A DNA stretch of 21,370 bases, from NCBI GenBank assembly GCA_014859985.1, contig JACZKN010000256.1, positions 1 through 21,370 on the forward strand, in the 5' to 3' direction. A program made the position numbers and the translations under genes. This document shows positions 15,520-21,370 of this stretch, one piece after another; position 1 is the first letter of the stretch, and each line of letters begins with the position of its first letter. This stretch comes from Candidatus Krumholzibacteriia bacterium. Lineage in GTDB: Bacteria; Krumholzibacteriota; Krumholzibacteriia; LZORAL124-64-63. Under the pieces are notes generated by a model. That model did not search any database and was not told the DNA's origin. It was given only the letters and a program-made list of their open reading frames with translations.

Positions 15520-16542
15520 CTAGTCGTCCATGCCGCGGGCCAGCTCGTTGGCCACGGGCGGGCCCTGCATGAACTCGATCGAGCTCTGCAGCAGGCCGAT
15601 GATGTACTTCGGGTTGTGGATGCCCAGGGAGCGGTCCAGCCTGACGGCCCGCCAGTTGAACAGGGCGCCGGCCGAGTCCGCGCTCAGGGTTCCGGACTGC
15701 GGCGTACCGCTGCTGTTGATCATGCCGGCCGCCAGGAGCAGGGCCTCCAGGTCGCCCATCAGGGAGGCGACGCTGTCCTGGAATCCGTTGTAGTTGAGGT
15801 CCTCCAGGTCCTCGTGGCAGCCCACGCAGCCGAAGGTGTTCAGCTCGATCTCGCCCTCGACCTCGCCCTGCATGTCGAACGAGTGGCCGCCGAGGGTGAA
15901 GTAGCCGGTGTCGGCCATGTGGCAATCCACGCAGCCGTTGTCGGTCATGGTGCGGTGGTACGGGGTCTCCTCGTACGTGTAGCCGTCATACTCGTACATG
16001 TTCGCGGCGAACAGCATGTCGCTCTGGGGCCCGTAGTGGGGGCCGAAGCGGTTGTTCACGCTCACGTCGCCGACCAGGGCCGTCGTGACGTTGGTCCGCG
16101 ACTGGTGGCAGCGCACGCACATGTTGCCGGTGCCGATGTCGTAGGCGGTGCCCTCCAGCAGGGCCACGGCCCCGGTCACGCGCAGGCCGAAGTCGCCCTC
16201 GCTGTGGGGCGCGTGGCAGGTGAAGCAGTGGATCGGCGCCGGGTTGGCGTAGCCGGTCACTTCCTCGCCGGCCAGGTAGGCCAGGAAACCGTCGCTGGAG
16301 TGGCAGACCGCGCAGTTGGCGCGGGTGCCTTCGAAGGCCACCTCGCCCTCGCCGTGGCGCGATTCGGTCCACTGCCGCTCGATGGAGATCAGCCAGGTCT
16401 CCTGGTCGCTGTGGCAGCTGAAGCAGTTCGAGGCGCCGGGATCGACCTGCTGCACGGTGGTGATCTCGCGGGTGCAGGCGCCGAGGGAGACCAGGGCGAG
16501 CATGCCGGCCACGATGAACAGGGTCTTGAGGGTCTTCGACAT
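15520..16542 (-). CDS. Hexaheme c-type cytochrome lipoprotein, probable extracellular electron-transfer partner
   Basis: A 340-residue protein with a lipoprotein signal ending LGAC (C23) and six CXXCH sites: CFSCH (40), CAVCH (77), CFTCH (106), CVRCH (142), CVDCH (204) and CVGCH (239). The C-terminal GIHNPKYIIGLL resembles the helix that ends many multiheme cytochromes. The lipid anchor and its place behind a decaheme and a beta-barrel gene suggest the role played by MtrC/OmcA, passing electrons at the cell surface, though it is not similar enough in sequence for me to name it. ATG at 16542 is preferred over ATG at 16548 because GGAGG lies eight bases from the former but only two from the latter. 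It is the last gene of the operon; the barrel gene ends 36 bases upstream. Confidence 0.85.
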   Translation of the reverse strand: MSKTLKTLFIVAGMLALVSLGACTREITTVQQVDPGASNCFSCHSDQETWLISIERQWTESRHGEGEVAFEGTRANCAVCHSSDGFLAYLAGEEVTGYANPAPIHCFTCHAPHSEGDFGLRVTGAVALLEGTAYDIGTGNMCVRCHQSRTNVTTALVGDVSVNNRFGPHYGPQSDMLFAANMYEYDGYTYEETPYHRTMTDNGCVDCHMADTGYFTLGGHSFDMQGEVEGEIELNTFGCVGCHEDLEDLNYNGFQDSVASLMGDLEALLLAAGMINSSGTPQSGTLSADSAGALFNWRAVRLDRSLGIHNPKYIIGLLQSSIEFMQGPPVANELARGMDD

Positions 16543-16578
16543 TGTCATTTCCTCCTTGTCCTTACCGGGTTCCGGTAC

Positions 16579-18144
16579 CTAGTCGATCGAGAGTCTGTAG
16601 CCGACATTGAGCCACACGACGTTCGCCGTGTAGTAGCGATCCAGCAGCACGTAGTCGTCGTAGTTGTAGACGTTGTACTTGACCTCGACGAAGTAGTCCT
16701 TCAGCAGGTCGTAGTGGCCCTCGAAGGACAGGATGGACTTCTCGATGTCCAGGTCCTTGCCGATGTCGAGGTAGACGGCGCCGAAGGACAGGCGCAGGTC
16801 CTTGATGTACTCCAGGTCGATGCGGCCGCCGACCGTGTGGTTGTCGGCCCGGAAGCCGGCCAGCCGGTCGACGTACTCGTCGTCGGCGTAGCTGTAGTCG
16901 AGGTTGATCGCGCCCCAGCCCGGGTAGACCAGGCGCCCGAAGGTGCTCCAGCGCCGGCCGCTGGTGGAGACGTCGATCAGGGGGAACCTGCGGTCGCGGT
17001 CGGCGTAGGCCACGCCCAGGGTCAGGTCGCTGCGCGGGTTGGCCTGGATGCTGGCCTTGAAGCGGCTGGCCTCCATGTCCTTCAGCAGGGTCAGGCCCTC
17101 CTGGTCCTCCTTCTCGCTGCTGGCGTAGCTGACCTTCGCCGTGACGCTCCTCGCGTACTTGAAGGTGCCGCCGACGCGCCACACGTCGTACTCGGTCAGC
17201 GTCCGGTCGTCGTCGTTGGTCACGTAGCCCCAGCCGGCGCTCAGGTTGCCGATCGGGTTGAACCAGGTGCCGTCCACGTCGTTGCGGACGTAGTCGGTCT
17301 GCAGGCCCGTCGCCGAGTCGTCGACACGGCTGCCGAAGAACCGGTACTGCAGCTTCCAGTCGGGGGCGGGCTTCAGGACGCCCAGGTACTGGAAGGTCCC
17401 CAGCTCGTAGTCCGTGTCCACCGCCGTCAGTTCCTGCTTGCCGTAGGAGGCCCGCACGTAGTGCGACAGGAGTTCCGGGAAGAGGTAGCAGGGGCCGTTC
17501 AGGCGCAGGGACATGACGTTGCCCTGCCGGTCGGCGGCGGCCAGGTTCTCGTCCGTGAAGTCGGAGAACTCGTAGCCGATCGCCGCGGTGCGGCTGCCCG
17601 CCCGCCCTTCGGCCTCGAAGCGGCCGGTGAACATCGAGTAGTCGTACGTCGAGCCCAGGAAGCTGTTGGTGCCCGACGGGTACGAATAGCGGTCGCCGGT
17701 CCTGCGCTGGTCGCCCAGGTCGGCGCTGATGCGCCAGTTGCGCGACGGGGTCAGCACCAGGTTGCCCCGCATGTTCTTGCGGTTGCTCTCGACGTCGCCG
17801 GCGGCGTCGAAGAGCTGGCGGTGCTGGTCGTACTTGAGCGTCAGGTTCACCAGGCTGGGCACGCGGTACGAGAACATGCCGCGGCCGCTCTCCTGGTTCA
17901 CCTCGTGCACGTCCAGGTTGAAGTAGCTCTTCTTGCCCATCTGCCCGAACAGGTTCACCCGGGAGACGGAGAAGCCCTCGTGGATGTTGAAGGTCTCGGG
18001 CATGACGCTCAGGTTGCCGGCGGTCTCGTCCTTGACGATGCCGCCGAGCTTGATCTCGCCGCCCAGCGGGCCCGCCCACGCGGCCGACGCCGTGAGGGCG
18101 GCCAGCAGCAGCGTCATCCCGAGGGTCGTGGCTTTGCGATGCAT
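16579..18144 (-). CDS. Outer-membrane beta-barrel of a porin-cytochrome conduit (MtrB/PioB-like role)
   Basis: This 521-residue protein has a signal peptide ending SAAWA near residue 24 and then long runs of alternating polar and hydrophobic residues typical of beta-strands (such as YFNLDVHEV, WKLQYRFFGS, INLDYSYADDEY), with the last strand VVWLNVGYRLSID. It has almost no cysteine and no heme site. Placed between a decaheme and a hexaheme cytochrome gene, it is very likely the sheath that holds the decaheme through the outer membrane. It is shorter than Shewanella MtrB (about 700 aa), and the N-terminal CXXC of that protein is absent, so it may be a different porin family. ATG at 18144 or the adjacent GTG at 18147 could be the start; AGGAGG lies upstream. 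The decaheme gene ends 9-12 bases before it. Confidence 0.82.
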   Translation of the reverse strand: MHRKATTLGMTLLLAALTASAAWAGPLGGEIKLGGIVKDETAGNLSVMPETFNIHEGFSVSRVNLFGQMGKKSYFNLDVHEVNQESGRGMFSYRVPSLVNLTLKYDQHRQLFDAAGDVESNRKNMRGNLVLTPSRNWRISADLGDQRRTGDRYSYPSGTNSFLGSTYDYSMFTGRFEAEGRAGSRTAAIGYEFSDFTDENLAAADRQGNVMSLRLNGPCYLFPELLSHYVRASYGKQELTAVDTDYELGTFQYLGVLKPAPDWKLQYRFFGSRVDDSATGLQTDYVRNDVDGTWFNPIGNLSAGWGYVTNDDDRTLTEYDVWRVGGTFKYARSVTAKVSYASSEKEDQEGLTLLKDMEASRFKASIQANPRSDLTLGVAYADRDRRFPLIDVSTSGRRWSTFGRLVYPGWGAINLDYSYADDEYVDRLAGFRADNHTVGGRIDLEYIKDLRLSFGAVYLDIGKDLDIEKSILSFEGHYDLLKDYFVEVKYNVYNYDDYVLLDRYYTANVVWLNVGYRLSID

Positions 18145-18156
18145 CACATCACCCTC

Positions 18157-19119
18157 CTAGCGGGAATGACAGCCGGCCGCGAAGCACCCTTGGCCTTCGA
18201 GGGCGGTCGTCAGGAAGTTCTTGTTCGTGTACGAGCCGTGGATGTCCACGTGGCACTCCGTGCAGGACACGCCGGCCCACTGGCTGCCGTGGAAGCTGTT
18301 GTAGTTGTGCAGGGGCACCACGTGGCACTGGGTGCAGGTCTGGTAGTGGGGCGCCTCGTAGGGCTGCTTCAGCAGCCGCGGCACGTAGGACCCGTGGGGG
18401 TCGTGGCAGGCGATGCAGCCGCCCTCGTCGGTGCCGTAGTCCACGGCGGCCTGGTGCTCGTAGGGGAAGGGACCCTGGAACTGGTTGTGGCAGGTCAGGC
18501 AGGCAGCGTTGGTGCCCTGCATGGCCAGTTCCGCCGGCCGGTCGTCGGTCGCCAGGTGGCAGCTGGAGCACTGCAGGAACTCGCGGTCGCCCGCCGGGTG
18601 CCGGAAGGGCTTGCTGAACTCGCCGCGCACCGCGGCGTGGCAGGTGTAGCACAGCTCCGGCTGCCGATCCTTCAGCAGGTGCTCCGCCGACCGGCCGTGC
18701 ACCATGTGGCAGCTCAGGCAGCTCACGCCGGCGTCGGCGTGGGGGCTGAGCGTGGCCTGGTTCACGGCGTGGGTGCCGCTGTGGCAGCTGGAGCAGACCT
18801 GCCAGACCCCGGCGGCCGTCAGGCCGGCCGGGTTCGCCATGGGGTTGGCCGCGGGATCGTCCTCCCAATGGGCCGCGGTCCCGGCATGGCAGTCGGTGCA
18901 GGCGACGTGGGTGTCCAGGTCGGCCAGCCGGACCATGTGGGGCCCGCCGCGCAATCCGTCCGCCGCGTCGCCGTGGCAGTCCAGGCAGGCCTGCGACTCG
19001 CGCAGGGCCTGCTCCGGCACCTGGGCCCAGGCGGCAGGAATTGCCCAGCCCATGGCCAGGACTGCGCCGCCGATCGCCAGCCCTGCGAACCGCGACGGCT
19101 TCACGAATCTGTTGCGCAA
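18157..19119 (-). CDS. MtrA/DmsE-type periplasmic decaheme cytochrome c
   Basis: A 320-residue exported protein with a signal peptide ending AAWA near residue 32 and ten CXXCH sites, beginning at C45, C74, C109, C134, C157, C184, C207, C235, C262 and C286. Length, heme number and spacing fit the MtrA/PioA/DmsE family, which forms a heme wire from the periplasm through an outer-membrane barrel. A further C-terminal CFAAGCH (C312, C317, H318) is a CX4CH motif that could bind an eleventh heme. TTG at 19119 is chosen because GGGAGG lies eight bases upstream and the signal peptide starts there; an upstream in-frame ATG at 19155 would add a tail before it. First gene of the minus-strand operon, facing away from the ImcH-like gene. 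Confidence 0.88.
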   Translation of the reverse strand: MRNRFVKPSRFAGLAIGGAVLAMGWAIPAAWAQVPEQALRESQACLDCHGDAADGLRGGPHMVRLADLDTHVACTDCHAGTAAHWEDDPAANPMANPAGLTAAGVWQVCSSCHSGTHAVNQATLSPHADAGVSCLSCHMVHGRSAEHLLKDRQPELCYTCHAAVRGEFSKPFRHPAGDREFLQCSSCHLATDDRPAELAMQGTNAACLTCHNQFQGPFPYEHQAAVDYGTDEGGCIACHDPHGSYVPRLLKQPYEAPHYQTCTQCHVVPLHNYNSFHGSQWAGVSCTECHVDIHGSYTNKNFLTTALEGQGCFAAGCHSR

Positions 19120-19450
19120 GTCGCCAACCTCCCTGCTGGAGTGCGTGCATGACATCGTTGTGAAAAACTACGCATCTACTAGGAGAATCGTAAAGCAATA
19201 TCTGTACCTGAAGTTAATTTTTTAACGAGACTGAGAATCAGACCTGTTCGAAGAATCACGACGAACCTGTGACAAGGGTTGGGTCGGTGGGCGGAGGCAT
19301 GTTAACCTCCCGCAAGGCCCGGCGTATCGAGCGGCTCGATTCAATTGACTGCGCAACGAACAGGTGTGAGATTCCGGGTAGCGGCCGGCGATCCGGCCGC
19401 CGCATCGCGTGGCGCGGTGCCCACCTCCGTCAGGCGAAAGGACACGCCCC
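19120..19450. other. AT-rich divergent control region between the decaheme operon and the ImcH-like gene
   Basis: No gene is supported in these roughly 330 bases. The part 19150-19260 is strikingly AT-rich compared with the rest of the window, including GTTAATTTTTTAAC at 19213-19226, and contains the small palindrome CTGAGAATCAG near 19231-19241. Both flanking genes start outward from it, so it should hold promoters for both. I could assign only a weak candidate on the plus strand and none on the minus strand. Confidence 0.55.
19345..19373 (+). promoter_or_regulatory. Candidate promoter of the ImcH-like gene
   Basis: TTGACT (19345-19350, five of six to consensus) is followed after 17 bases by GAGATT (19368-19373), a poor -10 that is preceded by TGT as in extended -10 promoters. 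It would give a leader of about 70 bases. Confidence 0.35.
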
Positions 19451-20968
19451 ATGTCCGCTGACCCGCAGGATGCCGGACCCCGCCGGCGCTTCCCCTCGTC
19501 CTTCTACAACACGATCACCCTGGCGGGCACCGCCCTGGCCGCGATCAGCCTGGGCCTGATCCTGTTCCTGATGGCGCTGGAGGCCCTCAGCCACGAGCAC
19601 AAGCCCTACATGGGCATCATCGCCTTCGTGATCCTGCCCGGCTTCCTCGTCGTCGGGCTGGTGGTCGCGGCGATCGGCGTGCTGCGCCAGCAGCGCCGGC
19701 GCAAGCTGGGCCTGCCCAGCACCGACCGCCTGCCCCGCATCGACCTGAACGATCCGGCCCAGCTGCGCGCCAGCGTGCTGGTCGGCACCGGCGGCGTGCT
19801 GTTCCTGCTGCTGACCGGCTTCGGCAGCTTCAAGGCCTACGAGTACACCGACAGCGACCAGTTCTGCGGCACCGTGTGCCACGAGGTGATGAAGCCCGAG
19901 TACACGGCGTACCAGGCCTCGCCCCACGCCCGCGTGGGCTGCGTGGAGTGCCACATCGGACCGGGTGCCGAGTGGTTCGTGCGCTCCAAGCTCTCGGGTG
20001 CCTACCAGGTCTACTCGGTGATGTTCGACAAGTTCTCGCGGCCCATCGAGACGCCCATCAAGAACCTGCGCCCCAGCCGCGACACCTGCGAGCAGTGCCA
20101 CTGGCCGGCCCACTTCGCCGGCGAGAAGATGGTGATCCACGACTACTTCGCCAGCGAGGAGGGCAACGACCACTGGCGCCTGCAGCTGCTGATGAGGATC
20201 GGCGGCGGCGGCGCGGGCATCGCCCCGGCCCACGGCAGCCACTGGCACATGGCCGAGGAGGTGGAGGTCACCTACGTCTCCACCGACGACAAGCGCGAGG
20301 ACATCCCCTGGGTGCGGTTGCGCCTGGCCGACGGCACCGAGAAGATCTACCGGGACACGGAAGCCGACTTCGACGAGGCGACCCTGCCCGACCACGTCCT
20401 GCGCACCATGGACTGCATCGACTGCCACAACCGGCCGACCCACCACTACAACCCGCCGTCGCGGCTGGTGAACACCGCGCTGCAGAACGGCGTCATCGCC
20501 GCCGACCTGCCGGGGATCAAGGGGTTGCTGGTGGGTTTGATGGAGGCGGACTACGCCACCGAGGACGAGGCCCTGGCGGCCATCGACGCGGGCGTGCGCG
20601 GCCACTACCTGGACGCCTACCCCGAGCTCGCGGCCGGGCGCGGCGCCGACCTGGACAAGGCGGTTGCCGCGGCCCAGCACCTGTTCAAGACCAACATCTT
20701 CCCCGAGATGCGGGTCAGCTGGCGCCACTTCCCCGACCACATCGGCCACCTGACCACCGACGGCTGCTTCCGCTGCCACGACGGCAACCACACGACCGAC
20801 GAGGGCGAGACCATCCGCCGGGACTGCAACCTGTGCCACACCATCGTGTCCCAGGAGCGGATCAGCGGCGACCTCGTGGAGTCGCTGGCGGGCGTGGAGT
20901 ACCAGCATCCGGAGGACATCGGGGACGACTGGAAGGTCCTGAACTGCAGCGAGTGCCACGGCGGCTAG
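19451..20968 (+). CDS. ImcH-like NapC/NirT-type inner-membrane multiheme cytochrome
   Basis: This 505-residue protein has three N-terminal membrane helices (about 22-46, 54-78 and 107-127) and a periplasmic part with seven heme sites: CGTVCH (139, a CX3CH), CVECH (164), CEQCH (213), CIDCH (322), CFRCH (439), CNLCH (459) and CSECH (499). SPHARVGCVECHIGPGAEW and the following KLSG region are typical of NapC/NirT quinol dehydrogenases. The overall plan of three helices, seven hemes and about 500 aa matches ImcH of Geobacter, which passes electrons from menaquinol to periplasmic cytochromes during respiration of high-potential extracellular acceptors. ATG at 19451 has AAAGGA nine bases upstream. 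It is divergent from the decaheme operon, which fits a role as its inner-membrane electron source. A named orthology is not claimed. Confidence 0.82.
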   Translation: MSADPQDAGPRRRFPSSFYNTITLAGTALAAISLGLILFLMALEALSHEHKPYMGIIAFVILPGFLVVGLVVAAIGVLRQQRRRKLGLPSTDRLPRIDLNDPAQLRASVLVGTGGVLFLLLTGFGSFKAYEYTDSDQFCGTVCHEVMKPEYTAYQASPHARVGCVECHIGPGAEWFVRSKLSGAYQVYSVMFDKFSRPIETPIKNLRPSRDTCEQCHWPAHFAGEKMVIHDYFASEEGNDHWRLQLLMRIGGGGAGIAPAHGSHWHMAEEVEVTYVSTDDKREDIPWVRLRLADGTEKIYRDTEADFDEATLPDHVLRTMDCIDCHNRPTHHYNPPSRLVNTALQNGVIAADLPGIKGLLVGLMEADYATEDEALAAIDAGVRGHYLDAYPELAAGRGADLDKAVAAAQHLFKTNIFPEMRVSWRHFPDHIGHLTTDGCFRCHDGNHTTDEGETIRRDCNLCHTIVSQERISGDLVESLAGVEYQHPEDIGDDWKVLNCSECHGG

Positions 20969-20995
20969 ACGCCCCGGCACCGCGTGGACGCGGGC

Positions 20996-21024
20996 GGCCC
21001 TCACCCCCCGGGGGAGTGAGGGCC
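20996..21024. terminator. Hairpin between convergent genes
   Basis: GGCCCTCAC (20996-21004) pairs with GTGAGGGCC (21016-21024), with CCCCC/GGGGG extending the stem inward. It follows the ImcH-like gene by 27 bases and precedes the end of the opposite-strand gene. There is no T-run, so it is a probable, possibly two-way, terminator. Confidence 0.55.
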
Positions 21025-21052
21025 GTCGCCGTGCCGGCGGGATGGCCCGTGC

Positions 21053-21370
21053 CTACCGGTCCGGCTGTTCTTCCTTCTGCAAGGCCATCATGCCCTCGAC
21101 GGCCGCCACCGCCGCCCGGATCGCCGGGACGTCGGTGGTCACGGCGAAGCCGTAGCCGGCCGGACTGCCGGTGATGAACGAGGTGAAGGGCACCGGCTGC
21201 TCGAGGCGCGGCAGTGCGCCCGGGTCCCCGCCGCCCAGCTCGGTCATCAGGCCGGCCAGCCAGTTGGCCAGGGGCATGAGGTCGCCCACGATCACCTGCC
21301 GGCAATCGGGGCCGGCCGCCTTGGCGGCCGCCGCCACCCGCGGGTCGGGCTTGCCGCCGCCGCCGGCCAC
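21053..21370 (-). CDS. Unrecognised protein, C-terminal part only
   Basis: An open frame enters from the right edge and stops with TAG at 21053-21055; about 105 residues are visible. A GTG at the very edge could be read as a start, but the gene more likely continues outside the window. The visible part contains DCRQVIVGDLMPLANWLAGL and GYGFAVTTDVPAIRAAV, predicted as mixed helix and strand, with one cysteine and no heme motif, signal peptide or strong membrane helix. I do not recognise the family. It converges on the ImcH-like gene and shares the hairpin between them. Confidence 0.6.
   Translation of the reverse strand: MAGGGGKPDPRVAAAAKAAGPDCRQVIVGDLMPLANWLAGLMTELGGGDPGALPRLEQPVPFTSFITGSPAGYGFAVTTDVPAIRAAVAAVEGMMALQKEEQPDR

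Noticed and set aside
14683..19152. Very long plus-strand open frame opposite the cytochrome operon
   Set aside because: It crosses a terminator and three real minus-strand genes with heme motifs; its residues are those expected of antisense GC-rich code.
1..21370. CRISPR arrays, insertion sequences, integrases or prophage genes
   Set aside because: No regularly spaced repeats, transposase motifs, terminal inverted repeats or phage genes were seen.

Overview
The window is about 21 kb of very GC-rich DNA from a Gram-negative bacterium: it encodes an outer-membrane beta-barrel, lipoproteins and many periplasmic multiheme cytochromes. The mix of alternative complex III (ACIII), an ImcH-like inner-membrane cytochrome and a porin-cytochrome conduit suggests a respiratory organism able to move electrons out of the cell. 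The taxon cannot be fixed from sequence alone; a deltaproteobacterial-type lineage or an uncultured high-GC phylum would both fit. Two single-base frameshifts (a sigma-like gene and the oxidase subunit II gene) could be real or could be assembly errors.

Layout. 1-1894 (-): a YyaL/DUF255 thioredoxin-fold protein, cut by the left edge. 2023-2497 (-): a frameshifted sigma-70 region-4 gene. 2847-3188 (+): an A-type iron-sulfur carrier. 3260-14321 (+): a well-defined promoter, then actA, actB, actC, actD, actE, actF, a small one-helix membrane gene, a subunit II-like gene fused to cytochrome c, a subunit I-like gene, and a strong terminator. 14414-15118 (+): a GAF sensor-like protein. 15520-19119 (-): an operon for a MtrA/DmsE-type decaheme cytochrome, an outer-membrane beta-barrel and a hexaheme lipoprotein. 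19451-20968 (+): a divergent ImcH-like NapC/NirT-type cytochrome with seven heme sites. 21053-21370 (-): the C-terminal end of an unrecognised protein.

The most unusual part is the end of the ACIII operon. The two genes that look like cytochrome c oxidase subunits I and II have lost the residues that define an oxidase. Subunit I keeps the two histidines of the low-spin heme (H74, H384). The three CuB histidines are replaced by T247, L296 and R297, the high-spin heme histidine by Q382, and the proton-channel residues are also gone. Subunit II has Ser, Ser and Tyr in place of the two CuA cysteines and one CuA histidine, but has a good cytochrome c domain. The reading frame of subunit I is intact, so this looks like a retained protein with a new role, not an oxygen reductase.

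How the genes may work together (inference): ACIII oxidises quinol and passes electrons to periplasmic hemes; the oxidase-like module adds a membrane low-spin heme and a cytochrome c domain to it; the neighbouring ImcH-like protein and the porin-cytochrome conduit link the quinone pool to extracellular acceptors or donors. No intact terminal oxidase is present in the window.
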